Notes under the pieces: model-generated
Database searches by the model: none
Told to the model about the DNA's origin: nothing
What the model saw: only the letters and a program-made list of their open reading frames with translations
Assembly (NCBI GenBank): GCA_963721645.1
Contig: CAVRJK010000002.1
Span: 434,001 to 498,000 of the forward strand
Source of the DNA: JALZKA01 sp963721645
GTDB taxonomy: Bacteria > Actinomycetota > Thermoleophilia > Solirubrobacterales > 70-9
Length of the DNA: 64,000 bases
Direction: 5' to 3'
In this document: positions 52,797 through 60,779 of the stretch, piece by piece
How positions within the stretch are numbered: the first letter of the stretch is position 1
How the letters are laid out: every line of letters starts with the position of its first letter
Program-made: the position numbers and the translations under genes

Positions 52797-53720
52797 ATGA
52801 AGCTCGACGGAATCCATCACATCACAGCGATCACTGCCAACGCGCAGCAAAACGTCGACTTCTATGCCGGCACCTTGGGCCTTCGAATGGTCAAGAAGAC
52901 CGTCAACCAGGACGAGCCGAGCGTCTACCACCTGTTCTACGCCGACGAGAAGGGCTCGCCCGGCGCCGACATGACCTTCTTTGAGTTCCCGGACGCCGCG
53001 CCCGGCCGCGCGGGGCAGGGGATGGTCCACCGCATCATCTGGCGTGTCGGCTCGCCCGAGGCACTCGACTTCTGGGAGGAACGCCTGACGTCCGCGGGGT
53101 CAGACCCCTCACGAAACGCTGACACTCTCCACTTCCGCGACCCCGAGGGCCTCGAGCACGAGCTCGTCGTCTCGGCCGTCGGCGATCAGCCGCTGATCGC
53201 CGATCACCCCGAGGTTCCCTCGGAGCACGCGCTCCAAGGATTCGAGGGTGCGCGGGCGTTCTCCTCAGACCCCGAGCGCAGCCGCGCGCTCCTGGAGGAA
53301 AACCTCGGTTTCGAGCCGGCCGGCGACGGCTGGGAGATTCGCGGCAAGCGCCGCGGTGGCACCTGGGCCTACGACCCGGCGCCCGCCGAGCGCGCCGTCC
53401 AGGGCGCCGGAACCGTCCACCACATCGCGTGGGCGTCCGAGACGGATGAGCATGAGGGTTGGCGCGACGCAGCGATCGCCGGCGGAGCCCATCCGACGCC
53501 GGTCATCGACCGCTTCTGGTTCGAGTCGATCTACTTCCGCGAGCCCAGCGGGGTCCTGTTCGAGATCGCGACCATGGATCCGGGCTTCGGCGTCGACGAG
53601 GATCCGGCCCACCTGGGTGAGTCGTTGATCCTGCCCCCGTTTCTCGAGGATCGCCGCGAGGAGATCGAGCGGGCACTGACGCCGGTCCAGAATCCTCGGG
53701 CCGCGCGCTCCCAAGGGTGA
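52797..53720 (+). CDS. Ring-cleaving dioxygenase of the VOC superfamily (MhqO/MhqE-like)
   Basis: The protein has 307 residues. The ATG follows AAAGGACAG. Two VOC modules are present: I-H-H-I-T-A-I-T with N-V-D-F-Y-A-G-T-L-G-L, and V-H-H-I-A-W-A with Y-F-R-E-P-S-G-V-L-F-E-I-A-T. The His in H-H-I and Glu in F-E-I form the usual metal triad. It probably opens hydroquinone-type rings. Residues 101-110 (G-S-D-P-S-R-N-A-D-T) are encoded by a 28-bp dispersed element inserted in frame. It is coupled to the carboxylesterase gene by a GTGA overlap. Confidence 0.87.
   Translation: MKLDGIHHITAITANAQQNVDFYAGTLGLRMVKKTVNQDEPSVYHLFYADEKGSPGADMTFFEFPDAAPGRAGQGMVHRIIWRVGSPEALDFWEERLTSAGSDPSRNADTLHFRDPEGLEHELVVSAVGDQPLIADHPEVPSEHALQGFEGARAFSSDPERSRALLEENLGFEPAGDGWEIRGKRRGGTWAYDPAPAERAVQGAGTVHHIAWASETDEHEGWRDAAIAGGAHPTPVIDRFWFESIYFREPSGVLFEIATMDPGFGVDEDPAHLGESLILPPFLEDRREEIERALTPVQNPRAARSQG
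53096..53123. repeat. 28-bp palindromic element inside the dioxygenase gene
   Basis: It starts with the palindrome GGGGTC-A-GACCCC and continues TCACGAAACGCTGAC. It matches 26 of 28 bases of the element at 55899-55926 in inverse orientation. It keeps the dioxygenase reading frame. Confidence 0.85.
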
Positions 53721-54352
53721 GCGAGCTCGTCCACAGGATCAGGGAGCCCGCGGGCGAGCCGCAGGGCGCCCTGATCCTCAATCACGGGCGCGGCGCCGAC
53801 GAGAACGATCTCTTCGGACTCTTGGACGAGCTCGACCCAGAGCGCCGGCTCCTCGGCGTGACAACGGGCGCGCCGCTGACCAATGTGCCGCCCGGCGGGC
53901 GGCACTGGTATCTGGTACCTCGGGTCGGCTACCCGGACCCCGAAACCTTCGCTGCCTCTTACGAGGCCTTGACCGAGCTGCTCGACGGTTTGCTGGCCGA
54001 GCGCGGGCTCGGCTGGGACCAGACCGTGATCGGCGGCTTCTCGATGGGCTCGGTCATGTCATATGCGGTGAGCCTGGGGGAGGGGCGGCCCACTCCGGCC
54101 GGCCTGATCGCATTCAGCGGCTTCATCCCCACCGTCGAGGGCTGGTCGCCCGAGCTCGGCGGCCGCGAGGCGCTCGACGTAGCGATCCACCACGGCGCCA
54201 ATGACCCGATCATTTCCGTCGATTTTGCCCGAAGGGCGCGCGAGGTTCTTCGCTCAGGCGGCATCGAGCCCGCCTATCTCGAGACCGACGCCGGCCACTG
54301 GCTGCCGCCCGAGGCGCTCGACGCGGCGCGAAAGCTCATCGCGAGCGTCTAG
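53717..54352 (+). CDS. Phospholipase/carboxylesterase (MhqD-like)
   Basis: The protein has 211 residues. GTG overlaps the dioxygenase stop. I-L-N-H-G-R-G-A-D-E-N-D near residue 20 forms the oxyanion region. The nucleophile is in G-G-F-S-M-G-S near 113, the acid in H-G-A-N-D-P near 160 and the His in D-A-G-H-W-L near 195. It belongs to the acyl-protein-thioesterase-like esterase family. In Bacillus MhqR regulons the homologue accompanies the dioxygenase, so it may hydrolyse ring-cleavage or quinone-conjugate products. Confidence 0.9.
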   Translation: MSELVHRIREPAGEPQGALILNHGRGADENDLFGLLDELDPERRLLGVTTGAPLTNVPPGGRHWYLVPRVGYPDPETFAASYEALTELLDGLLAERGLGWDQTVIGGFSMGSVMSYAVSLGEGRPTPAGLIAFSGFIPTVEGWSPELGGREALDVAIHHGANDPIISVDFARRAREVLRSGGIEPAYLETDAGHWLPPEALDAARKLIASV

Positions 54353-54356
54353 CGAC

Positions 54357-54405
54357 ACATGGTCGATCCAGTTCCCGGTATCCGGGAACAGAACGGACCA
54401 CGTCC
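54357..54405. repeat. Two-stem palindromic element, copy B
   Basis: Inner stem GTTCCCGG-TAT-CCGGGAAC (54371-54389) and outer stem ACATGGTC/GGACCACGT. Compared with copy A (18441-18489), the innermost outer-stem pair changes from G-C to C-G, keeping pairing. It lies 4 bp after the carboxylesterase stop, where it may also act as terminator. Confidence 0.75.
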
Positions 54406-54437
54406 AAGAGCGGAGCTGTGACTCGCGCCCCAGCGTT

Positions 54438-55001
54438 CTAGCCGCGGGCCTCCCGTACGCCTTTGAGTGCCTCGCCCCACGCGACGAGCTCGTCGAACAA
54501 AGCGCCCAGCTTCTTCAGGTGCCGCTCGTCGGGCGCGAAATTGTTCTCCTTGTCAAAGTCGGTGAAGATCGAGAGTGCGACGGCTGATCGGACGTCGGCG
54601 ATCTTCAGCTCGCCCATGACGAGGCGGAGCTGCTCGACGGAGCGGGCGCCGCCCGTGTTGCCGTAGCCGACAAAGCCCGCAACCTTGTCGTTCCACTCCG
54701 CGTAGACGAAGTCGAGTGCGTTCTTCAAGACACCCGGGATGCCGTGGTTGTACTCGGGGGTGACGAAGATGTAGCCGTCGAACGAGTCGATCAGGGCGGC
54801 CCAGCGCTTGGTGTGTTCGTGCTCGTACTTCCCGGCACCGGGCGGGATCGCCTCGTCGAAGATGGGGAGTCCCTGATCGGCCAGGTCGACCAGCTCGACC
54901 TCGAAGTCGTCGCGCTCTCGCGCCTGCTCGAACACCCACAGGCCGACCTTGGCGCTCTTTCGGCTAGGCCGAGTGCTCCCGATGATGATTGCTAGTCGCA
55001 T
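54438..55001 (-). CDS. NADPH-dependent FMN reductase
   Basis: The protein has 187 residues from the ATG at 55001 (M-R-L-A-I-I-I-G-S-T-R-P-S-R). The flavodoxin-like fold has the FMN phosphate loop G-S-T-R-P-S-R, T-P-E-Y-N-H-G-I-P near residue 82 and V-G-Y-G-N-T-G-G near 109. It reduces FMN, azo compounds or quinones using NADPH. It is convergent with the dioxygenase-esterase operon and fits a quinone-detoxification cluster. Confidence 0.9.
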   Translation of the reverse strand: MRLAIIIGSTRPSRKSAKVGLWVFEQARERDDFEVELVDLADQGLPIFDEAIPPGAGKYEHEHTKRWAALIDSFDGYIFVTPEYNHGIPGVLKNALDFVYAEWNDKVAGFVGYGNTGGARSVEQLRLVMGELKIADVRSAVALSIFTDFDKENNFAPDERHLKKLGALFDELVAWGEALKGVREARG

Positions 55002-55056
55002 GTGGTGAGGGTGACATGCCGTCTTCGATTGGCCGCCACGAATAGGGTGCCCCGGG

Positions 55057-55896
55057 ATGAGTATTCGAATCCACCACCTCAGCTGCGCGACCATGTGCCC
55101 CTACGGAGGAAGCCTTTTCGGCGGTGACGGCGGTCCATGGACAACGGCGGAGCTATGCGCCCATGTTCTCCTCATCGAAGGCACCGACGGGCTGGTCCTC
55201 GTCGATACGGGTTTCGGTCTTGACCAGGCCACCGAGCCCAAGAAGCGGCTCCCCGCCTTATTCCGGGCGAACGTCCGACCGCGCATGGGCGCCGAGCAGA
55301 CGGCGATCCGCCAGGTCGAAGCGCTCGGGTTCAGCGCGAGCGACGTGCGCCACATCGTTCCCACGCATCTCGACATCGATCACGCCGGCGGGCTCCCGGA
55401 CTTCCCCGAGGCAGAGCTCCACGTCTGGCGCCCGGAGATGGAGGCCGTGCAGAACCCCGGCGCCAGGGAGAAGCTCCGCTACATGAAGCATCTCTTCGCC
55501 CACGGGCCGAAGTGGCACCCGTACGACGTCGACGGCGACGAGTGGATGGGCTTCGAGGCGGTGCGCGCCTTGCCTGGTGTCGATCCCGAGGTGCTGATCG
55601 TGCCGCTGCCCGGCCACACACGTGGTCATTCTGCGGTTGCGGTCAAGGAAGGCGACGGCTGGCTTCTTCACTGCGGTGACGGGTATTTCCATCGCAACCA
55701 GGTCCAGACCCCGCCCCGCTGCCCGCCCGGCCTGCGCGCGTTCCAGGCGATCGTGGGCCTTGAGCGCAAGCGTCGCCTGGAAAACGAGGAGCGGCTGCGA
55801 GAGCTGAACGAGCGCAAGGGCGGCGAGGTGCGGATGTTCTGCGCCCACGACCTGGGTGAACTCGAGGCGCTTCGGGCGGGTAGCGGAGCCCCGTAA
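55057..55896 (+). CDS. MBL-fold metallohydrolase
   Basis: The protein has 279 residues. The metal site reads T-H-L-D-I-D-H-A-G-G near residue 106, so the second His of H-x-H-x-D-H is Asp; G-H-T-R-G-H near 187, H-C-G-D near 204 and C-A-H-D near 267 complete the set. This variant occurs in a branch of uncharacterised lactonase-like MBL proteins. N-terminal C-A-T-M-C-P is also typical. Divergent from the FMN reductase by 55 bp. The substrate is unknown; a lactone or thioester is possible. Confidence 0.87.
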   Translation: MSIRIHHLSCATMCPYGGSLFGGDGGPWTTAELCAHVLLIEGTDGLVLVDTGFGLDQATEPKKRLPALFRANVRPRMGAEQTAIRQVEALGFSASDVRHIVPTHLDIDHAGGLPDFPEAELHVWRPEMEAVQNPGAREKLRYMKHLFAHGPKWHPYDVDGDEWMGFEAVRALPGVDPEVLIVPLPGHTRGHSAVAVKEGDGWLLHCGDGYFHRNQVQTPPRCPPGLRAFQAIVGLERKRRLENEERLRELNERKGGEVRMFCAHDLGELEALRAGSGAP

Positions 55897-55898
55897 GC

Positions 55899-55926
55899 GT
55901 TAGCGTTTTGTGAGGGGTCTGACCCC
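55899..55926. repeat. 28-bp palindromic element between convergent genes
   Basis: GTTAGCGTTTTGTGA followed by the palindrome GGGGTC-T-GACCCC. It begins 2 bp after the MBL stop and ends 6 bp before the MFS stop. It is the inverse counterpart of the copy inside the dioxygenase gene (53096-53123). Confidence 0.85.
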
Positions 55927-55932
55927 TCGGCT

Positions 55933-57102
55933 TCAGGCGGCGGCTGCCACTGCCCGGGAGGCCGCTCTGAGCGAGAGGGCCAGCGGGATCAGGCACACCG
56001 CGGCGATGGCGGCGAGGCCGAAGGCCGCCGGGTAGCCACCGATCGACGCTGCGATCCCCGCGGCCACGGAGCCGACTCCGACACCGACGTCGAAGAAGGC
56101 GGTGAAGGTTCCCATCGCGGCGCCCCGACGTGACTCGGGTACGCGGTTGATCACCAATAGCGCGAGCGAAGGCAGGAGCATCGAGAAGGCGGCGCCCATC
56201 GCCAGCGCGCCTGCGACCGCGAGCGGTAGCGACTCGGCCAGCATGATCGCGATGAGTCCCGCGGCCTCGACGACTCCGGCGCCGATGATGCAGGGGACCG
56301 AGCCGATGCGGTCCGGTAGCCCGCCACCCAAGACGCGTGCGAGGACGACGGTCGCGGCGAAGGCGGCGAATACCGCTGCTCCATGGCCGATCCCGCGCTC
56401 GTCGAGGTGTAGGACCAGAAACGCCGCGACCGCCGCATAGCCCACGGTGCCCAGGGCGAGGCCGACTCCAGGCAGAAGGCTCTTGCGTTCGATCAGCGTT
56501 CGCGCCTCGATCGGTTCGGGCTCCCTGTTGACGAAGGGATCCGGGATTCGCCACGCGATCAGAGCACCCAGAAGCGGGGCGGCCATCGCGAACGCCCACA
56601 CCATCTCAAAGCTCGATGCCCGCAGGATCAACTCCCCGATCGGCGGTCCGAGGCTGAGCCCTCCCCAGATCGCCAGTCCATAGAGGCCGATGACCCTGCC
56701 GCGACGCTCCGGCGGCGCGAGGTCGACCACCCACGCGGATCCTGCGGTGTAGACCATCCCCTCGCCGGCCCCCAGGAACAGTCGCGCCACCACGAGGCCC
56801 GGAACCCCCGCGGGAACGAAGTACAGGGCGCCTGCGACCGCCGTCAACAGGGCCCCGATGATCACGACGCGTCGACGGCCGGTGCGATCCGCCAGATTTC
56901 CCGCGATAGGTCGGCATGCGAGGCCCGTGATCGCAAAGGCGCCGGTTACGAGCCCGACAGAGAAGTCGCTGCCCCCGATCGGGCCCTGCACGTAGCGCGG
57001 GATCACCGGCAGGGTCGCGCCGACCGACAGAAGGCCGAGCCCCGTCACGACGAAGATTCCCGCGAATGCGGCGCGTGAGGGCGAGATGTAGCGATTGAGC
57101 AT
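55933..57102 (-). CDS. MFS transporter
   Basis: The protein has 389 residues and twelve hydrophobic helices. The loop 2-3 signature G-N-L-A-D-R-T-G-R-R-R near residue 68 and a second G-L-P-D-R-I-G-S near 265 mark the two halves. P-P-E-R-R-G-R-V near 128 and P-E-S-R-R-G-A-A-M-G near 330 are also typical. It is probably a drug or metabolite efflux carrier of the DHA1 type. There is no regulator beside it. The N-terminus begins inside the membrane domain with little leader, so the start seems right. Confidence 0.9.
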   Translation of the reverse strand: MLNRYISPSRAAFAGIFVVTGLGLLSVGATLPVIPRYVQGPIGGSDFSVGLVTGAFAITGLACRPIAGNLADRTGRRRVVIIGALLTAVAGALYFVPAGVPGLVVARLFLGAGEGMVYTAGSAWVVDLAPPERRGRVIGLYGLAIWGGLSLGPPIGELILRASSFEMVWAFAMAAPLLGALIAWRIPDPFVNREPEPIEARTLIERKSLLPGVGLALGTVGYAAVAAFLVLHLDERGIGHGAAVFAAFAATVVLARVLGGGLPDRIGSVPCIIGAGVVEAAGLIAIMLAESLPLAVAGALAMGAAFSMLLPSLALLVINRVPESRRGAAMGTFTAFFDVGVGVGSVAAGIAASIGGYPAAFGLAAIAAVCLIPLALSLRAASRAVAAAA

Positions 57103-57194
57103 GGGCCGAACGGGGGGTTATCGGGGAAAAAAGAGTTTGCCCGCTCGCTCGTTGGGATATGCGTATGGGGATTTCCGACCTGAGGAGGAGAGGG

Positions 57195-57611
57195 ATGTCC
57201 ACGACGGAGAACGTCGATTGGGACGCTGCTGCAGATTCGCCCGAGTTCAAGGAGCTCGTCGCGGAGAAACGACGGTTCGTGCTCCCGGCGACAATTTTCT
57301 TTATGTCCTGGTACTTCGGCTTCATCATCCTGGCCGGGGTCGCCCCCGACTTCATGGGCGAGAAGGTGATCGAGGGCGTGACGATCGGCTACATCTTCGC
57401 TCTCAGTCAGTTCGTGATGGTCTGGGTGCTTGCCGCGATGTACCTGCGCCGTGCCGACAAGGTCTTCGACCCGCTTGCTGAAAAGGCGGGGATGCGGGCC
57501 CTCGAGAGCGGCAAGGCTCCGGCGGCCGCGACTACTTCACCTCGGGCGGCCGGACCCCCTTCGTCCGGTGACGGACCTGGTACTCCCGGCAATGGCGAGG
57601 TGCCCCGATGA
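57195..57611 (+). CDS. DUF485 membrane protein (YjcH-like)
   Basis: The protein has 138 residues. The ATG follows GGAGGAGAGGG. S-P-E-F-K-E-L-V-A-E-K-R-R-F-V-L-P near residue 15 and two membrane helices (about 30-50 and 63-84) are the DUF485 pattern. The C-terminal 35 residues are a Pro/Gly/Ala-rich extension. Such proteins accompany acetate/solute:sodium symporters of the ActP family, here overlapping the next gene by 4 bp. The role is probably stabilising or modulating the symporter. Confidence 0.87.
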   Translation: MSTTENVDWDAAADSPEFKELVAEKRRFVLPATIFFMSWYFGFIILAGVAPDFMGEKVIEGVTIGYIFALSQFVMVWVLAAMYLRRADKVFDPLAEKAGMRALESGKAPAAATTSPRAAGPPSSGDGPGTPGNGEVPR

Positions 57612-59245
57612 CCGCCTTCGTCCCACTCGCAGAAGTCAATGTCGAGGCGCTGGTCATCTTCGGCGTCGTCGTCGCGATCACCCTGGGGATCACCTACTGG
57701 GCCTCCAAGCGCACGCAATCCGCCACTGACTTCTGGGCCGCGGGTCGCGGCATCACCGGAGTTCAGAACGGGTTCGCGATCGCGGGCGACTACATGTCCG
57801 CAGCGTCGTTCCTGGGCATCGCCGGCCTGATCTTCCTGTTCGGGTTCGACGGATTTCTCTACTCCGTCGGCTTCCTCGTCGCCTTCCTCACGGTCCTTTT
57901 CCTGCTCGCCGAGCGGATGCGAAACGCAGGCAAGTTCACGATCGCGGACGTGCTGTCGTTCCGGCTGAACGAACGGCCGGCCCGAGTCGCCGCCGCCCTC
58001 GGGACGTTGTCCGTAGCGGCCTTCTATCTGATCGCGCAGATGGTCGGAGCGGGCGCCTTGATCAACGCACTAGTGGGGATCGACTTCAACGTCGCGGTTA
58101 TCGCGACTGGCGTCTTCATGCTCGTCTACGTCGTCTTCGGCGGCATGCTCGCGACTACCTGGGTGCAGATCGTCAAGGCCGTATTGCTCATGGTCGGCGC
58201 GACAGTTCTCTCCATCTTCGTTCTGGCGGAAATCGGTTGGAACCCCATCGACATCTTCGACCTCGCCGAGAACCAGTCCGACTCGCCGGGCGACTACCTG
58301 TCACCGGGACTCCGCTTCACGGAGCCGATCGACACTGTCTCTCTTGGTCTCGCGCTGGTGCTGGGTACCGCCGGCCTGCCGCACATCCTGATGCGGTTCT
58401 TCACGGTTCCCGACGCCAAGGCAGCCCGTTCGTCGGTCGGCTGGGCGGTAGGCCTGATCGGCGCCTTCTACGTCATGACTACGTTCCTGGGCTTCGGAGC
58501 ACGCGCCATCCTGGGTGAGGCGGGCACGACGGACCAGGTCGATGCTGCGGGCAACCTCGCCGCCCCGCTTCTGGCTCAGGAGGTTGGCGGCGGAGCGGGA
58601 TCGGTCGGCGGCGACGCCTTCCTCGCCATCATCTCTGCGATTGCGTTCGCGACCATCCTCGCTGTAGTGGCAGGTCTCGTGATCTCGGCCTCCGGGGCGG
58701 TGGCGCATGACGTCTGGTCTAACGTGATCCGCAAGGGCAAGGACTCCGAGGCCGAGGAGGTGCTGGTGGGACGCATCGCGGCATTCGCAATCGGCTCCAT
58801 CGCCATCGTGATCGCCGTGATCGGCGGCTCGGACCTGAACGTCTCCTACATGGTCGGCCTGGCCTTCGCCGTCGCCGCCAGCGCGAACTTCCCGGCGCTC
58901 CTTCTGGCGCTGACCTGGAAGCGGTTCAACACGACCGGCGCTGTCAGCGGCGTAGTCGTGGGAGTCGTGAGCTCGATCGGGCTCGTGCTCGTCGGGCCCG
59001 ACGTGAAGGGTGAGGACTACCTCATCAACCTGACCCAGCCGGCGATCATCTCGGTACCGCTCGGGTTCTTGGCATGCATCGTCGGCTCGCTCCTTTCGAA
59101 GGAGGAGGGCCACGCGACGCGCAACTTCACCGAGCTGCAGGTCAGGGCTGAGACCGGTCTCGGCGCGGAAGCCGCCGGCCCGAAGTCGTCGTTCCGCTCG
59201 AGCGCTGAGCCAGCCGAGAAGAACCTTCCTGCCGGTCGCGCGTAG
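57608..59245 (+). CDS. actP: Sodium:solute symporter, ActP-like (acetate/monocarboxylate uptake)
   Basis: The protein has 545 residues and about thirteen membrane helices. D-F-W-A-A-G-R near residue 40, G-D-Y-M-S-A-A-S-F-L-G near 58, and G-T-A-G-L-P-H-I-L-M-R-F-F-T-V near 258 match ActP/YjcG and related SSS carriers. It would import acetate or similar short-chain acids with sodium. The DUF485 partner precedes it, and a convergent acyl-CoA ligase gene 4 bp beyond its end could activate the imported acid. Confidence 0.9.
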   Translation: MTAFVPLAEVNVEALVIFGVVVAITLGITYWASKRTQSATDFWAAGRGITGVQNGFAIAGDYMSAASFLGIAGLIFLFGFDGFLYSVGFLVAFLTVLFLLAERMRNAGKFTIADVLSFRLNERPARVAAALGTLSVAAFYLIAQMVGAGALINALVGIDFNVAVIATGVFMLVYVVFGGMLATTWVQIVKAVLLMVGATVLSIFVLAEIGWNPIDIFDLAENQSDSPGDYLSPGLRFTEPIDTVSLGLALVLGTAGLPHILMRFFTVPDAKAARSSVGWAVGLIGAFYVMTTFLGFGARAILGEAGTTDQVDAAGNLAAPLLAQEVGGGAGSVGGDAFLAIISAIAFATILAVVAGLVISASGAVAHDVWSNVIRKGKDSEAEEVLVGRIAAFAIGSIAIVIAVIGGSDLNVSYMVGLAFAVAASANFPALLLALTWKRFNTTGAVSGVVVGVVSSIGLVLVGPDVKGEDYLINLTQPAIISVPLGFLACIVGSLLSKEEGHATRNFTELQVRAETGLGAEAAGPKSSFRSSAEPAEKNLPAGRA

Positions 59246-59249
59246 AGCG

Positions 59250-60698
59250 CTAGCGCCTGAGGGCGGCGCGGCGGAGCTTCCCGCTCGCCGTCCTCGGCAG
59301 CTCGTCGGCGAAGTCCACGATCCGCGGCGCCTTGTAGGGCGCTGTCACGGACTTGACGTGTTCGCGGAGCTCGGCGGCCAGAGCGTCGTCGCCCGCCCCA
59401 TCGCGGAGGACGACGACCGCCCGCACCACTGAGCCGCGCTTCGGGTCGGGATGCGATACGGCGGCAGCTTCTGCGACCGCAGGGTGTGTCAAAAGCGCGG
59501 ACTCGACCTCGCCAGGGCCAATGCGGTAGCCCGACGAGTTGATCATGTCGTCTGCGCGGCCTTCGTGGAAGAGGTAGCCGTCGTCGTCGGAGCGGACGAG
59601 GTCTCCCGTGGCCCACCATTCGTGGTCCACAAGCGCGGGTCCGCTGGAATCACCGAGATAGCCCGCGAAGAACGTGGGGCACGTGGCGGCGCGGACCTGA
59701 AGCTCGCCGTCGGTGACGCGGACATCGACGCCCGGGAGCGGCTGACCCATCGAGCCAGGCTTGACGTCAAGGCCGAGGTGATTGCCGCAGACGTGGCCCG
59801 TCTCGGTCTGGCCATAGCCGTCTGCGATCTCCAGACCCCACGCGTCCCGGTAGGCCGCCAGCATGTCGGCGCCGAGTGGCTCACCCGCAGAGATCGCGCG
59901 GCGCAGCGTTGGCATCGGGCGAAGCTCGCCAGTGGCTGCGAGCATCCGGTATTCGGTCGGCGCCTGGCAAAGAACGCTCACGCCTTCGCGCTCGCAAAGG
60001 GCAAGCCGCTCCGCCGGGTCGAACCGCGCGTCGCAGATGAGAGCCGCGGCGCCCGTAAGCCACGGCGCGACGAAGACGTTCCGCGCTGACTTCGACCAAC
60101 CGGTCGCCGTGGTGACCCATACGAGGTCCTTCTTGGTCGAGCCGACCCAGTTCTTGGCCTGCCCGCGCTGTGCCGGCAGGTAGGAGGCGGTGTGGAGCGC
60201 CGCACGCGGCTCGCCGGTTGTGCCCGAGGTAAAGACGATCAGCGCGGGATCGCCGGGAGCAAGGTCGGCGATGGAGGCAGGCGTCTCTTGAGGGCGGTCC
60301 TCGTCGAGGATGGCTTCCATATCGGCCATCGTCATGCACTCAACGCCGCCCGGCATCGAGCCCAGCAGCTCCTCCTGGCCGACGCAGACCTTCGGGTTGG
60401 CGACGGCAACCCTGTGCTCCAGGTCGCCGGGTCGCAGCTGCGTCGACATTGGTAGCGCAACGGCTCCCATTCGCCAAGCGGCGAGCATCGTGAGCACCCA
60501 TTCGATCCGGTTGCCCGCGAGGGTCATGACCACGTCGCCGCGCTCGACCCCACGCGCCGCCAGGGCACCGGAGACACCGGCGCTCATGGCGATCAGCTCG
60601 CCGAAGTGCCAGACACGGCGCTCACGGTTCGAGTCGATCGCAAGCAGCGCCGGTCTGGCCGACGGGAAAGACTCGAGGACGTCCGAGACGAAGTTCAT
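59250..60698 (-). CDS. Acyl-CoA synthetase (AMP-forming, MACS/acetyl-CoA-synthetase-like)
   Basis: The protein has 482 residues from the ATG at 60698. Adenylate-forming motifs: F-T-S-G-T-T-G-E-P near residue 170, G-Y-G-Q-T-E-T-G-H near 315, W-A-T-G-D-L near 378, and a catalytic Lys near the end in T-A-S-G-K-L-R-R. The A8 hinge S-S-G-Y-R-I-G-P is intact. At 482 residues it is shorter than acetyl-CoA synthetase (about 650), closer to medium-chain ligases. Together with the ActP-like symporter it suggests uptake and activation of short or medium carboxylic acids. Confidence 0.88.
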   Translation of the reverse strand: MNFVSDVLESFPSARPALLAIDSNRERRVWHFGELIAMSAGVSGALAARGVERGDVVMTLAGNRIEWVLTMLAAWRMGAVALPMSTQLRPGDLEHRVAVANPKVCVGQEELLGSMPGGVECMTMADMEAILDEDRPQETPASIADLAPGDPALIVFTSGTTGEPRAALHTASYLPAQRGQAKNWVGSTKKDLVWVTTATGWSKSARNVFVAPWLTGAAALICDARFDPAERLALCEREGVSVLCQAPTEYRMLAATGELRPMPTLRRAISAGEPLGADMLAAYRDAWGLEIADGYGQTETGHVCGNHLGLDVKPGSMGQPLPGVDVRVTDGELQVRAATCPTFFAGYLGDSSGPALVDHEWWATGDLVRSDDDGYLFHEGRADDMINSSGYRIGPGEVESALLTHPAVAEAAAVSHPDPKRGSVVRAVVVLRDGAGDDALAAELREHVKSVTAPYKAPRIVDFADELPRTASGKLRRAALRR

Positions 60699-60779
60699 CG
60701 CCCCAGTCTGCCGACTCGGGGGTCCAGCCGGTGGCGCCACGTTGCCGCCGACCCTCTAGGGTGCCGGGTGGATTAGGCA

